A stretch of DNA of 40,002 nucleotides from Methanobrevibacter sp. (GCA_024689425.1 JAILDN010000106.1:1-40002), one strand, 5' to 3'. Counted from the first letter of the stretch, positions 10,679 through 21,673 are shown. The notes: generated by a model from the letters alone, not told the origin. Program-made: numbers and translations.

Positions 10679-11473
10679 ATGGAAATATATGGACCGGTTA
10701 TACAACTAATTCTTGAAGTAATTATTTTCCTTGTCTTAGTAGTGATTGGAAATTATCTTTATAAGAAAATAAGGATTATTAAGGATAAAAGGTTGAAAAA
10801 AGGAGAAATACTTCCAGAAGACGAAGTACATACCTTAAAACAGGTATTTTACCTAATAATAATGTCACTGGCATTTGTTAACATGCTATATTCTTTAATA
10901 TCAACTCAAGGATTGATTTATTTTGCAATATTTGACATTGTCTTCTCATTATTCTTAGCGGTTATGCTAGATAAAAGTTCCGTAAAGGGAAAAATAATAC
11001 TTTTGTTGCTGGTCCCGTATGATTCTATAAACTATTTGTTATTTAATTTCACTTTAGTTAGATTTATTGACATCATTCACTTTTTGATTTTCATATACTT
11101 CATTAAATTCTATTATGATAAGTTCAGGCAATACACAGAATCAAATGGTTTGAGTATAACCATATTGGTATTATTTATAATCATATTCCTTAGTTTCATT
11201 ATAACCCAGATTGTTGAAGGAGTGAACCCTTTAGACTCTTTGGTAATGGTTTCAAACGCATTTACAAGTAACGGATATGCCATTTTAGGAACTTCCATAA
11301 CTGGAAAACTGAATTCAATAGTCTTGGTTTGGGGAGGTTACATCCTTTCGGGCGTGGGTACTGCCACCCTGACGGCCGCCATTCTGATGAAACATTTCAA
11401 TGCTAAATTTGATAAAATGGAAAAGTTAATAAAAAACAATGAAACTTCAAAACAAAGCGATGATGATTCATAG
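10679..11473 (+). CDS. Hypothetical multi-TM membrane protein
   Basis: Intact 264-aa ORF with many TM helices, ATG start. Confidence 0.65.
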   Translation: MEIYGPVIQLILEVIIFLVLVVIGNYLYKKIRIIKDKRLKKGEILPEDEVHTLKQVFYLIIMSLAFVNMLYSLISTQGLIYFAIFDIVFSLFLAVMLDKSSVKGKIILLLLVPYDSINYLLFNFTLVRFIDIIHFLIFIYFIKFYYDKFRQYTESNGLSITILVLFIIIFLSFIITQIVEGVNPLDSLVMVSNAFTSNGYAILGTSITGKLNSIVLVWGGYILSGVGTATLTAAILMKHFNAKFDKMEKLIKNNETSKQSDDDS

Positions 11474-11551
11474 CCCCAACTAAATTTTCATTACGACTTT
11501 TTTTATAATTTAAAACAATGTAAAAATAGAATTGAAAAAGATGTGTTTTTA

Positions 11552-11746
11552 CTATTCAATCGTGAATACATCTTCAATATATTTTTGATCTAAAGCCTTT
11601 GTAATTTTATAAGCCAATACTAAAGACGGATTATATCTGGCATTTTCCAGTGCATTGATAGTTTGTCTTGTGACCCCTACAGCATCGGCCAACTCCTGTT
11701 GTGTTAATCCCTTTAAATTGCGGAATTCTTTAATATTTGTTTCCAC
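11552..11746 (-). CDS. Short XRE-family HTH transcriptional regulator
   Basis: [42 protein letters not shown] helix-turn-helix. Confidence 0.9.
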   Translation of the reverse strand: METNIKEFRNLKGLTQQELADAVGVTRQTINALENARYNPSLVLAYKITKALDQKYIEDVFTIE

Positions 11747-11963
11747 ATGACCACCCAGATATTTTAAAAATTTTACAATTAAATGTTATTATATGTTAAT
11801 GTTACTATGATTTTAATATAATATAAAGATTACTAAACAATCAATAAGTAATACTTTGAAAAATTAAAAATAATAAAATTGAAAAATAAGGAAATAATCT
11901 TAAACTTTAATAATACACGATTAAAAATATATATACATTATAAATTAAATGAGATGATAAAAA

Positions 11964-13313
11964 ATGGCTATACACCCAATTGAATTTAGGTACGGAACCC
12001 CTGAAATGAAAAGAATCTGGGAATCCGAAAATAAATTACAAAGAATGTTAGATGTAGAATCGGCTCTTGCACAAGCAGAAGGAGAATTAGGAATAATCCC
12101 TCAAGAAGTGGCCGATGAAATTGCACGTAAAGCTAATACAGAATATGTAAAATTAGAACGTGTAAATGAAATTGAAGCAGAAACTAACCATGACATCGCA
12201 GCACTGTCAAAAGGAATAACAGAAGTATGTGATAATGGTGCTGGAGAATATGTTCACTTTGGAGCTACATCTAATGATATTGTAGACAGTTCAAATTCAT
12301 TGCTTATTCGTGACTCAATTGAAGTTTTAAAAGAAAAAGTAGAAAGATTAACCAAATTAATGCTTGAATTAGCTAGCGAAAACAAAATGAAAGTATGTAT
12401 CGGACGTACACACGGCCAACATGCACTTCCAACAACTTATGGAATGAAATTTGCTTTATGGGCAGATGAGCTTCACAGGCAATACGAAAGATTGGAACAT
12501 GCAGAAAAGAATGTTTGTGTTGCAATGATGGACGGAGCAGTTGGAACCACCGCAGCTTTAGGTACTGACGGATGGAAAATCCACAAAACCGTTGCACGCA
12601 TATTAGGCTTGCCTGCGGCTAAAATCACCAACCAAGTTGTACAAAGAGACAACCACGTTGAATTCATCTCAACATTGGCCAATATTGCTTCAACTTTAGA
12701 TAAAATAGCTCTAGAAATCAGAAGCTTACAAAGAACTGAAATAATGGAAGTCGGAGAATACTTTGATCCGGAAAAACAAGTTGGCAGCAGTACAATGCCA
12801 CATAAAATGAACCCGATTACTGCCGAAAGGATATGTGGTGTTGCAAGAATCGTTAAGTCCTATGTAAATGCGGCTCTCGATAACAATCCATTATGGCACG
12901 AAAGAGACTTGACCAACTCCTCTTGTGAAAGAATAATGTTTCCGGAAAGCTGTATTTTAACCGATTATATCTTAAACTTAACTATCAAACTAATGAGTAA
13001 CCTAGTATTCTACGATGAAAATATCGAAAGAAACTTAAACTTAACAAACGGTTTAATCATGGCTGAAAGATTAATGGCTGAACTTACAAGGGCCGGAATG
13101 GGTAAACAAACCGCATACGGAATTGTAAGGAAAAACGCCATTAAAGCAAACAAAGAAAAACTTTTACTTGGAGAACTCATTTTAGAGGACGAAGAAGTAC
13201 AAAAATACTTGACTGAAGCAGATGTAGAAAAGATTATGAATCCTCATACCTACACTGGTTCAATCGAAATTATCATTGATGAACTTTTAGAAGATTCAAA
13301 AAATTGGTTTTAA
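11964..13313 (+). CDS. purB: Adenylosuccinate lyase
   Basis: TNHDIAAL, GATSNDIVDSS, GRTHGQHALPTTYG, GSSTMPHKMNPI signature motifs. Confidence 0.97.
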   Translation: MAIHPIEFRYGTPEMKRIWESENKLQRMLDVESALAQAEGELGIIPQEVADEIARKANTEYVKLERVNEIEAETNHDIAALSKGITEVCDNGAGEYVHFGATSNDIVDSSNSLLIRDSIEVLKEKVERLTKLMLELASENKMKVCIGRTHGQHALPTTYGMKFALWADELHRQYERLEHAEKNVCVAMMDGAVGTTAALGTDGWKIHKTVARILGLPAAKITNQVVQRDNHVEFISTLANIASTLDKIALEIRSLQRTEIMEVGEYFDPEKQVGSSTMPHKMNPITAERICGVARIVKSYVNAALDNNPLWHERDLTNSSCERIMFPESCILTDYILNLTIKLMSNLVFYDENIERNLNLTNGLIMAERLMAELTRAGMGKQTAYGIVRKNAIKANKEKLLLGELILEDEEVQKYLTEADVEKIMNPHTYTGSIEIIIDELLEDSKNWF

Positions 13314-14165
13314 GTGATAAATATGGCATTGACTGAATTAAAATCTATAGATGAAAAATCATACACTGTAATATTAACCGGAGTAACTACGTTAATTTCT
13401 GTTTTAATAGCTTTAATCCTTGTTGGAGGACTTTCAATAACTATACCTGGCAGCTTTACTGTTGTACTTTACATGGTTCCAACACTTATCTTTGGGCCAA
13501 TGATAGCCAGCATCTTTTTATGTTTCACAGAAAGCTATCTTTACAACATATTATCTCAAAAAATGAATCCAATAAAATTTGATATTGATGAATCAGGATA
13601 TATTAACAAGATTTCCCCGAAAGAAACCGCATTAATTGTAGGAGGCATCACATTAATAATGTCACTTATAATTTATTTCGCACTTTCATTAATTTTACCA
13701 CTATTATTAAACTCTCTTGTTTCAATATTCATGTATTCTTCACAACTCGTACTTGCATATTTGGTATATCAATATGTTGCAATATTCTATAATCCTATAG
13801 CCATTGGAATCGCAATAGTTATTACCACACTATTAGTTATAGCATTTACATTCATTTCAGCATATCTCTATAACTTTTTAGCAGGCAGCGATAGAGGAAT
13901 AACTGTAAATCTGTCAGAAGAAGATAAATATACTGTACTTAATTCCATTGATATTAAAAGCTTTGCAATTGTTTTTGCTACAGTTGGTCTTATTTTAAAT
14001 CTCATTACTGGAGTACTTTTAATAATCCTTGGTGGCTCAATACTCGCAATATTAGTGGGTGCTTTAATTAGCTTTTTCATTTATTTAATTGAAGCTTTAA
14101 TTATTGCAGTATTTTATAATTTCCTTGCTCCAAAAATTGGAGCATTAAAAGTAGAATTAGAATAA
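13314..14165 (+). CDS. Hypothetical membrane protein (tandem TM domains)
   Basis: Intact ORF directly after purB stop; GTG at 13314 or ATG at 13323. Confidence 0.65.
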   Translation: MINMALTELKSIDEKSYTVILTGVTTLISVLIALILVGGLSITIPGSFTVVLYMVPTLIFGPMIASIFLCFTESYLYNILSQKMNPIKFDIDESGYINKISPKETALIVGGITLIMSLIIYFALSLILPLLLNSLVSIFMYSSQLVLAYLVYQYVAIFYNPIAIGIAIVITTLLVIAFTFISAYLYNFLAGSDRGITVNLSEEDKYTVLNSIDIKSFAIVFATVGLILNLITGVLLIILGGSILAILVGALISFFIYLIEALIIAVFYNFLAPKIGALKVELE

Positions 14166-14200
14166 GAAATCATTTTGATTTCTTTTTATTTTTTTATTGA
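14164..14200 (+). terminator. Hairpin plus T-run
   Basis: AAGAAATCA-TTT-TGATTTCTT followed by TTTATTTTTTTATT. Confidence 0.65.
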
Positions 14201-14229
14201 GAAAAATAATAAAAAGATATAATTTAAAA

Positions 14230-15168
14230 TTATAAACTTTCAATTTCCTCTATGCTAAGGCCAGTTCGTTTTGAGATATCTAGAATATTATCACCAAGAT
14301 CTTTCATATTTTTAGCTGTTTTAATCAGCCCTTTTTTCATACCTCGTTCCATACCTCGTTCCATACCTTCTTCTATACCTTGTTCATATATTCCGCTATT
14401 CATTACTTTTTCATATATTTCATCCGCAGGCATGCCCATTGTTAACACCTCTATTAATTTTGTTTTTTCTTTTTCATCGGAAATGTATTGATTTATCGCT
14501 AAGATTAATGGCAAGTACATTTCTTCATCAGCAAATAATTTATTGGTTTTTATTTCTTCAATCAAATTACAAACATCCCTGATTTTATTTTGTCTAATAG
14601 GTTTATCTGTCATGAATGGTGATAATACTAAAAATTGGATTTCATGATGGTTGAATTTTAAGTTATTTTTTAATTTGTTTTGTAAGCTTAAATATTTTAC
14701 TTCATCATCATAATCGCATAAATAACGAATTATTGGTTTTAAAAATGAAGTTTCAGTTTCATTATAGATATAAACTTCGGATTTAATAGGATATGTACAA
14801 ATTATGACTGTTACAACTGCTTTTCCTGATTGGCATTGTAAATATACTTTGTAGTCCATGTATCTTTTTAAATCAGATTCTTTGATTTTCGTATCTTGAA
14901 ATTCAAAATTTAGCAAAACACCTTCACGGGTTTCAAATACCAAATCAGTGAAATAGTTTTTTCCTCCAAATGTGTTTAATTCGTTCCTGTATAGTCTAAT
15001 TATATGATAATCAAGAACAAACATATCAACAAATCTTTGTCCAAAAAGAATGGCAGAAACCTTAAAAAATTTATCTATGCTTTGATGAGTCAAATTTATC
15101 CCCTCACAAATTTTTTGTAATACTTGTTTTTCAAAAAGTCTTAAATAAAAATTGTTGAAGTGCGACAA
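14230..15168 (-). CDS. Rpn / PD-(D/E)XK nuclease transposase-like family protein
   Basis: DLVFETREGVLLNFEFQ core, RYMDYKVYLQ, and C-terminal GxxxGxxxG repeat segment (GIEEGMERGMERGMKKGL) typical of the family. Confidence 0.7.
   Translation of the reverse strand: MSHFNNFYLRLFEKQVLQKICEGINLTHQSIDKFFKVSAILFGQRFVDMFVLDYHIIRLYRNELNTFGGKNYFTDLVFETREGVLLNFEFQDTKIKESDLKRYMDYKVYLQCQSGKAVVTVIICTYPIKSEVYIYNETETSFLKPIIRYLCDYDDEVKYLSLQNKLKNNLKFNHHEIQFLVLSPFMTDKPIRQNKIRDVCNLIEEIKTNKLFADEEMYLPLILAINQYISDEKEKTKLIEVLTMGMPADEIYEKVMNSGIYEQGIEEGMERGMERGMKKGLIKTAKNMKDLGDNILDISKRTGLSIEEIESL
14338..14385 (-). repeat. 12-bp in-frame tandem repeat, about 4 copies, in Rpn-like gene
   Basis: Plus strand catacctcgttc x2, cataccttcttc, tataccttgttc. 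Confidence 0.85.
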
Positions 15169-15172
15169 TGTG

Positions 15173-15212
15173 AAAAAATAAAAAAAGGTATATTCAACAT
15201 AAGAATTGAATA
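15173..15212 (-). terminator. copA terminator candidate
   Basis: Minus strand TATTCAA-TTCTTATG-TTGAATA followed by TACCTTTTTTTATTTTTT. Confidence 0.6.
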
Positions 15213-15239
15213 AAATGATAGTTGATTAACTTTTATTTA

Positions 15240-17735
15240 TTAAATTTTAACTCTTTTTATAGGTGGAACATATCTTTTAAGCAGTAAAGATAATGAAATT
15301 ACCGTTACAGAACTTAACGCCATTGCAAGACCTGCATATTCCGGTTGAAACATTATTCCGAAATTTGGATATAGGACTCCGGCAGCAACCGGAACCAGAA
15401 TTGAGTTGTATGCAAAAGCCCAGAAAATATTTTCCTTAATTCTTCTCATTACTTTTTTAGAGAATTGCACTGCAGCTACAACATTTTCCAGATCCCCTTC
15501 CATCACTACGACATCTCCACTTTCCATTGCAATGTCTGTTCCATTACCCATTGCAACTCCAATGTCTGCTTGTGTCAATGCAGGAGCATCGTTAATTCCA
15601 TCCCCAGTAAATAAAACCTTTTTAGATCCATTTGATTGAATGTCCTTAACAATGTCAAGTTTGTTTTCAGGCAATATTCCTGCCTTAACATTATCTATTC
15701 CAACGGCATTTGCAACAGATAGTGCTGTGCTTTCATTGTCGCCCGTTAACATGTATGTTTCGATGCCCATCTTATGTAATTCTTCAATGGTTCTTTTAGA
15801 ATTTGGCTTAACCTTATCAGACAAACTTAAAATTCCACGAATAGCTACATCAACCGCCAGAAGAATAATGGTTTTACTTTGACTTTCCAAATTCTCATAA
15901 GTATCCAATACATCTGAAGGAATTTCAATATCATTGCTTTCCATCAATGATTTATTTCCGGCCAGAACGATTTTTCCATTAATTTCTGCTTTAATGCCCT
16001 TACCAGTAACATTTTCAAAATCGACAGTATTTAATAATTCCAAACCGTCAGCTTTTCTTACAATAGCTTTAGCAATTGGATGGTTTGAATTTTGCTCTAC
16101 AGATGCTGCAAGAGCAATTAATTCATTTTCATCAATACCATATGTGATTACATCATCCACTTCGGGTTTTCCTTCAGTTATTGTACCCGTTTTGTCAAAT
16201 GCCGCGACATCAATTTGGCCTGCATTTTCCAAAGTATCCCCATTTTTAATTAATATACCAAACTCGGCAGCCCTTCCAACACCAACTGTAACGGCAGTAG
16301 GAGTAGCCAAACCTAAAGCACAAGGGCAAGCAACAACCAATATAGATATTAAACAGGTTAGAGAGAATAATAAGGTAGCACCCAAAACAAAATACCAAAT
16401 GCAGAATACTACAATAGCTATTGTTAAAATTACTGGAATGAAATATGAAACTATTGTATTTGCGAATTTTTGAACTGGCGGTCTTGAACTTTGAGCCTTT
16501 TCAACCAAACGAATAATATTGGATAAAACAGTTTCAGAACCTATTTTTAAAGCACTGATAATTAAAACACCATCCTGATTAATGGTACCTGCAAAAACTT
16601 CTTCACCATCTTTTTTAACCTTTGGAATAGGTTCTCCATTAATCATGGATTCATCAACATAAGATTCTCCACCAATAACCTTACCGTCAACAGGTATCTT
16701 ATCACCAGGTTTGACTAAAAGCTTGTCTTCAAGATTAATTTCAGCAATCTGAACCTCTTTTTGTGATAAAACTTCATTATTTTCATCGAGTTCCACCAAA
16801 GTAGCGACAGTAGGCTGAAGACCAATTAAATCCCTGATTGAATCTGAAGTTCTTTTTTTAGCTTTAGCTTCCAGATATCTACCAATCATTAAAAATGACG
16901 GGAGCATGATTGCAGACTCATAAAACATGAATGTATGGTCTAAAATAATGTTGAAAGTACCTAAAATACTTGAAACATAAGCAACCATAACACCCATTGA
17001 ATACATTACATCCATGTTCAGGTTTTTATGCATTAATCCATTAGCTCCAGCTTTTAAAATAGGTAAAGAAACATATAAAAATGGAGCAATACTTATTAAG
17101 AGGGAAAGCAATCCCATTGAAGATATATTAACACCTAAAGACGTATTAATACCTTGAACAATGCCTTCCAATGGATCCCAATGAACATACATCAAAATCA
17201 TTAAAATAGCTGCAAAAATTAAACCAACGATGATTCTGTTTCTTTTTGATAATAAATCTTGTCTGTATAATTCATCTTCATCAATATCCGTTTGTCCATC
17301 AATTCCTAAAAGTTCAAACCCTAAATTGTTGATAACCTTTTCCATGTCATCGATTGTGACTTTATTTTTATCATAACGGACAAAAGCAGTACCAGAAGTT
17401 AAATCAGCTTTAACATCAAAAATTCCATCCAAACGTATTAAAAAATTTTCCACATTCATTGTACAGGAAGCACAATGCATGCCATCAATCCTTAAAGTTA
17501 CTTCATCAGTGTGCAATTGAAATCCTAAATTTTTAACTATTGAATCCATTTCGTCATAAGTAATTTTTTTAGGATTGACTGTAATATGGAGTTTATTTGA
17601 AGCTAAATCCGCATCTACTGCTTCAACACCTTCTTCCCGTTCAAATGTTTTGTTAACACTTAAAACACATGAAGCACAATGCATACCTTCAATCGGAACA
17701 TCCATATCTTTAAGTTTTGCCATAATATCTCTCAT
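15240..17735 (-). CDS. copA: Heavy-metal (copper) translocating P1B-type ATPase with two HMA domains
   Basis: Two GMHCASC metal-binding motifs, CPCALG, DKTGTIT, GDGINDAPAL motifs. Confidence 0.93.
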   Translation of the reverse strand: MRDIMAKLKDMDVPIEGMHCASCVLSVNKTFEREEGVEAVDADLASNKLHITVNPKKITYDEMDSIVKNLGFQLHTDEVTLRIDGMHCASCTMNVENFLIRLDGIFDVKADLTSGTAFVRYDKNKVTIDDMEKVINNLGFELLGIDGQTDIDEDELYRQDLLSKRNRIIVGLIFAAILMILMYVHWDPLEGIVQGINTSLGVNISSMGLLSLLISIAPFLYVSLPILKAGANGLMHKNLNMDVMYSMGVMVAYVSSILGTFNIILDHTFMFYESAIMLPSFLMIGRYLEAKAKKRTSDSIRDLIGLQPTVATLVELDENNEVLSQKEVQIAEINLEDKLLVKPGDKIPVDGKVIGGESYVDESMINGEPIPKVKKDGEEVFAGTINQDGVLIISALKIGSETVLSNIIRLVEKAQSSRPPVQKFANTIVSYFIPVILTIAIVVFCIWYFVLGATLLFSLTCLISILVVACPCALGLATPTAVTVGVGRAAEFGILIKNGDTLENAGQIDVAAFDKTGTITEGKPEVDDVITYGIDENELIALAASVEQNSNHPIAKAIVRKADGLELLNTVDFENVTGKGIKAEINGKIVLAGNKSLMESNDIEIPSDVLDTYENLESQSKTIILLAVDVAIRGILSLSDKVKPNSKRTIEELHKMGIETYMLTGDNESTALSVANAVGIDNVKAGILPENKLDIVKDIQSNGSKKVLFTGDGINDAPALTQADIGVAMGNGTDIAMESGDVVVMEGDLENVVAAVQFSKKVMRRIKENIFWAFAYNSILVPVAAGVLYPNFGIMFQPEYAGLAMALSSVTVISLSLLLKRYVPPIKRVKI

Positions 17736-17792
17736 TAATTTTATAATAATAGTATGATTTAATTATTAAATAAAAGTTTAGGCAAATAAAAA

Positions 17793-18590
17793 TTACATGT
17801 ATTTTACATCAATTTTTTTGTGAGGAACAGTTCTTCTGAAAGGTTTTTTTGGATATCCTATGATAAAAGAAGAGCACATATGTTTGGATTTATCTATATG
17901 AGGAAAAAATTCCATTAATTTATCATGATTGATTTCATCGGCTTTCAAAATGAAAAGTGAATAAAAACCACCCAACCCCAAGGAATACGCTAAAAGTTCT
18001 AAACGAGTATTAGCTATAACAGCACTTGTTTTATCTGTTGAAAATGTTAAAATCAACTGTGAACCTTCCCATAATAACGGATGGTATTTATATTTAGAAT
18101 TATCCTTTAAATACTCGCCAAATTGTTTTATCCTAAAGAATTTATATTCCTCAGCTTTAATAATATCATAAACATGAGCCATGAATTCATCCAGTTTTTC
18201 ATCCAAAACAACAAATTCAACATCCTGTTCGTTTTGAGCTGACGGTGAATAATAAGCACCTTCAAGCAATTTTTCAAAAGTTTTATTATCAACTTTTTTC
18301 TTTTTAAACCAGCGGACAGACCTTCTTTGCTTTAAAAGCTGTAAAAAATCATCATAATCAACAGGAATATCCTTTGGATTATATTCTTCAATTCTACACA
18401 TTTGATTTTCAAAACTAACTAAATTAATAGCATTTTCAGGACATATTGCCATGCAATGTCCGCATTCAAAACAGTTACTTTCCAATTCATATGCAAACTC
18501 AACAATTTCAATATTATCTCTTATACAGACAGATTTGCATAATTTACATGCTTTACATAAATCTGTATTAATTTTTAACTTCTCTGCCAT
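17793..18590 (-). CDS. Nitroreductase family protein with N-terminal 2x[4Fe-4S] ferredoxin domain
   Basis: CKACKLCKSVC and CFECGHCMAICP clusters, then RRSVRWFKKKKVD...YSPSAQNEQ nitroreductase motif. Confidence 0.92.
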   Translation of the reverse strand: MAEKLKINTDLCKACKLCKSVCIRDNIEIVEFAYELESNCFECGHCMAICPENAINLVSFENQMCRIEEYNPKDIPVDYDDFLQLLKQRRSVRWFKKKKVDNKTFEKLLEGAYYSPSAQNEQDVEFVVLDEKLDEFMAHVYDIIKAEEYKFFRIKQFGEYLKDNSKYKYHPLLWEGSQLILTFSTDKTSAVIANTRLELLAYSLGLGGFYSLFILKADEINHDKLMEFFPHIDKSKHMCSSFIIGYPKKPFRRTVPHKKIDVKYM

Positions 18591-19785
18591 CCTGAATCAC
18601 TGCGCAAATATTATCCGGATTAGTTAATATTTCAATGTCGACCAACGGATTTTTTTCCAAGAAAATCATGTCGGCACATTTTCCTTCATCAATGAAACCA
18701 ATATCATCCTTACCTAAAAATTCAGCTGCTTTAACTGTACCTGCGGAAATAACCTGTTTTGGAGTCATTCCTATATCAACCAAATTAACCAATTCCTTTA
18801 AATTGTGTCCATGAGGGATAACACCGCTATCAGTCCCCATGACGATATTTACTCCTTCCTCATAAGCGACTTTAATATTTTCTTTGTGAACTTTAACTAC
18901 TTCCTTTAATTTGGCCATTTTTTCATCCGCATAATTGTCCCATGCAGGAAAACCATGTTCATAGAGATATTGATGAACCAATAAAGTAGGAACTAACGTT
19001 ACATCATTTTCAACCATTTTTTGAGAAGTTTTTCTATCAATGAAAGTTCCATGTTCAATTGAAGAAAATCCTGCATCAATACATTTGTTAATGCCTTCCA
19101 AACTATGGCAATGAGCAGAAACCTTAGAATTAGTATTTTTGGCTTCACCGACAATAGTTTTAAGTTCATCCAAATTAAATTGAGAGAATTCCGGTGAAGT
19201 ATTCGTTGTTAAAACACCACCGCTGCACATGACTTTAATGAAATCAGCACCGGCCCGTTTAACTTCACGGGTTTTCTTTAAAACTTCAGAAACTCCATCA
19301 CATCTGCCTTTAGGAAATCCGGGATACATTATTTCCATATCAAATCCTGAAAAAAGCATTAAATCAAAATGTCCTCCGGTCATTACAAGCGGAGTAATAC
19401 ACACTTCCATTTTTGGAGCGGTGAATAATCCTCTTTGCTGGGCCAGTTTCACACCATAATCCGCTGATCCGCAATCCCTGATTGTAGTGACTCCAGCATC
19501 AATAGTCTGGCGGGAATGAGGCACGGCATTATAAAAATGAATAGCTAACGGATTAGCCATATTTTCCTCTTTATGAAACCCTTTAGCTAAAATATGAGTA
19601 TGACAGTCAATAAACCCCGGCAAAACATAATTATTATTCCCATCAATGACTTTAACATTTTCTTTAGTATTTATTTTGCCTGAGGATATTTCTTTAATAT
19701 ATTTACCTTCAATTAAAATATTCTGATTAGCCTTTAATTCGTCATCAGGATTAATAATATTGACGTTTTCAATTAAAGTTTGCAT
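18568..19785 (-). CDS. Amidohydrolase family protein (imidazolonepropionase/prolidase-like)
   Basis: GFIDCHTH, KVMCSGG, SAHCHS, EHGTFID, MGTDSG metal-ligand motifs; overlaps downstream ORF by 23 bp. Confidence 0.9.
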   Translation of the reverse strand: MQTLIENVNIINPDDELKANQNILIEGKYIKEISSGKINTKENVKVIDGNNNYVLPGFIDCHTHILAKGFHKEENMANPLAIHFYNAVPHSRQTIDAGVTTIRDCGSADYGVKLAQQRGLFTAPKMEVCITPLVMTGGHFDLMLFSGFDMEIMYPGFPKGRCDGVSEVLKKTREVKRAGADFIKVMCSGGVLTTNTSPEFSQFNLDELKTIVGEAKNTNSKVSAHCHSLEGINKCIDAGFSSIEHGTFIDRKTSQKMVENDVTLVPTLLVHQYLYEHGFPAWDNYADEKMAKLKEVVKVHKENIKVAYEEGVNIVMGTDSGVIPHGHNLKELVNLVDIGMTPKQVISAGTVKAAEFLGKDDIGFIDEGKCADMIFLEKNPLVDIEILTNPDNICAVIQDGREVKN

Positions 19786-19795
19786 TTTAATCCCT

Positions 19796-20185
19796 TTACA
19801 AAATAGTTATAGTCCCATTGTCACCATCAACTTCTACCAAAGTCCCATTAGTCAAGTCTTTAGTTTCAGAAGGTGAATCCACCATAGGAATATCAGACAT
19901 TATAGCGCCAGTAGCTATAATCGGTTCCGCACTAAGGCAAATAATAGCTTTTGGAGCAGTATTATTCTTCATCATTTGGAAAATAACATAAGAACCGACA
20001 GTAGATCCTTTTCCGCCAGGGATAAATAAAACCTTATCCTTAATGCTCTGACCTTTTAATTCATGATTAGGGTCAATAACCACACCATTTTCCGGATCAA
20101 CTCCACCAAGAAAACTAATAGGTTCACTGCTCACTATCAATTCGCCTTTTCCTTTTCCTTTTGCAATATTTCTACATTCAATCAT
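19796..20185 (-). CDS. DUF126 / aconitase X swivel domain protein (candidate phosphomevalonate dehydratase small subunit)
   Basis: [47 protein letters not shown] signature of AcnX small subunit. Confidence 0.85.
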   Translation of the reverse strand: MIECRNIAKGKGKGELIVSSEPISFLGGVDPENGVVIDPNHELKGQSIKDKVLFIPGGKGSTVGSYVIFQMMKNNTAPKAIICLSAEPIIATGAIMSDIPMVDSPSETKDLTNGTLVEVDGDNGTITIL

Positions 20186-20224
20186 TATGAAATATTTTGT
20201 AGAAAGTACTATATAAAAATAAGA

Positions 20225-21481
20225 TTATACAACATCCTTTTTCATTACTTCACGTAAAACTGCTGTTGCATATGAACCTTTATTGATTGAAAACTCCGCC
20301 AAAACACCCTCGTCGGTTGCCTTTGCAGAAGCATCCCAAACTTGAAAACGTACAGTCCTCCTAAGACCATGACTTCCTAAACGAGGCATTTTTGGAACTT
20401 CAAAATCAGTTTTATCAAGACCATAACTTTCTAAAACGCCTTTTTCCATTTCACCAACTTCTCCACCTGCAAAAGGCACTTTGGTACCATATAACGGAGC
20501 GGTTGGATTTGCTTCAAAGTTATCAATCAATTCCTGATACTCTTCAGGAGTCTTATCACGAACTATCCGTTCTTCTGAGTCTATGATAATGTCTCCTTCG
20601 ACATATTTGTTAAGCCCCATTTCTACACGCTTGCTTACCACATCATTAAACAAGTAAGACTGATAAGCATGGCCAAACATCCTTTGCAATGGCTTTGGAA
20701 GAGCATGCAACGCATTCATATATGACTTGTCAGTTAATTCGCCTTTTTTAGAGTCCCTGATTAACTCACGAATCATCATTTTTTCATAACGCATTCCTTT
20801 ACCCATTAATTCCAGTGATTTTTCCAATTCACCATCGTCATATGCCTGTCTTGCTTGCTGGTTTTCCAGACTTTCCTCTTCTGAAGGGTTTCCGATATAT
20901 CTTCTAACCGCTTCAGCCAAATCGTTTTTAATTAAAGCTTCACCAACCAAATGGGTATTTGTTCTAGGTTTACCAAAACGCTGCCAACCGAAATAATTAG
21001 GAACTCCTGTGACTTCTAACTCTTTTAGGACTTCATTAGCTATATTCGCGCTTTTTTCGATGTCATCCAAGTCACGGATAAGTATTTTGAATTTATTTCC
21101 TTTTAGCTGGCCCATCCTAAGTTTTTTGCGTCCACGAGTGACATTCAAAAAATCAGTTTTATAAATGTCCAAGTTTTTTACCTGATCAAACTGTTCTTGG
21201 GAATCCATATTTGCTACACAAATCCATTGGCGGGTTAAGGCTTTCTTATCTTTCATTCCGGCAAAACCCAATCTTTTTCTATCAATATGCAAATCACGGG
21301 CAATGTCTAAAACAACATCTAAAGTTGTTCTGCCAACCTTTTCAATCCAAATCCAAACGTTTGGCCCTTCACCGGTAGGAATCACTTCCGGAATTTCTTC
21401 AACATAAAAATCTTCATATTGATTTCTAATAGACCCACCAATTCCTTCTTGAGTAGTTACATAAGTATTAGCATTTAACAT
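20225..21481 (-). CDS. truD: tRNA pseudouridine(13) synthase TruD
   Basis: [39 protein letters not shown] motifs; start reassigned to ATG 21481 because the ORF-track start runs through the tRNA gene. Confidence 0.93.
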   Translation of the reverse strand: MLNANTYVTTQEGIGGSIRNQYEDFYVEEIPEVIPTGEGPNVWIWIEKVGRTTLDVVLDIARDLHIDRKRLGFAGMKDKKALTRQWICVANMDSQEQFDQVKNLDIYKTDFLNVTRGRKKLRMGQLKGNKFKILIRDLDDIEKSANIANEVLKELEVTGVPNYFGWQRFGKPRTNTHLVGEALIKNDLAEAVRRYIGNPSEEESLENQQARQAYDDGELEKSLELMGKGMRYEKMMIRELIRDSKKGELTDKSYMNALHALPKPLQRMFGHAYQSYLFNDVVSKRVEMGLNKYVEGDIIIDSEERIVRDKTPEEYQELIDNFEANPTAPLYGTKVPFAGGEVGEMEKGVLESYGLDKTDFEVPKMPRLGSHGLRRTVRFQVWDASAKATDEGVLAEFSINKGSYATAVLREVMKKDVV

Positions 21482-21499
21482 AATATCACAAAAACAAAA

Positions 21500-21573
21500 T
21501 GCCCCGACCGGGATTTGAACCCGGGGAATGGGATCCGCAGTCCCATGTGTTATCCAAACTACACCATCGGGGC
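21500..21573 (-). tRNA. tRNA-Arg (anticodon GCG)
   Basis: Minus strand GCCCCGA...TGGGA-CTGCGGA-TCCCA...CCGGG-TTCAAAT-CCCGG-TCGGGGC-A folds as a cloverleaf; anticodon GCG; no encoded CCA. Confidence 0.93.
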
Positions 21574-21673
21574 ATAAAAACAAAACAAGATAACACGAAT
21601 ATATAAGATTTTTATAGTATATAATACTTTATCTGAAAATGGAAAACTTTTATTAATAGAAAATGAAAATATT

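Noticed and set aside
15934-16473. 179-aa plus-strand ORF inside copA
   Set aside because: Antisense to conserved P-type ATPase motifs; no independent start signal or family match.
21482-21583. ORF-track N-terminal extension of truD ([34 protein letters not shown]...)
   Set aside because: It is a translation of the tRNA-Arg gene; TruD most likely begins at ATG 21481.
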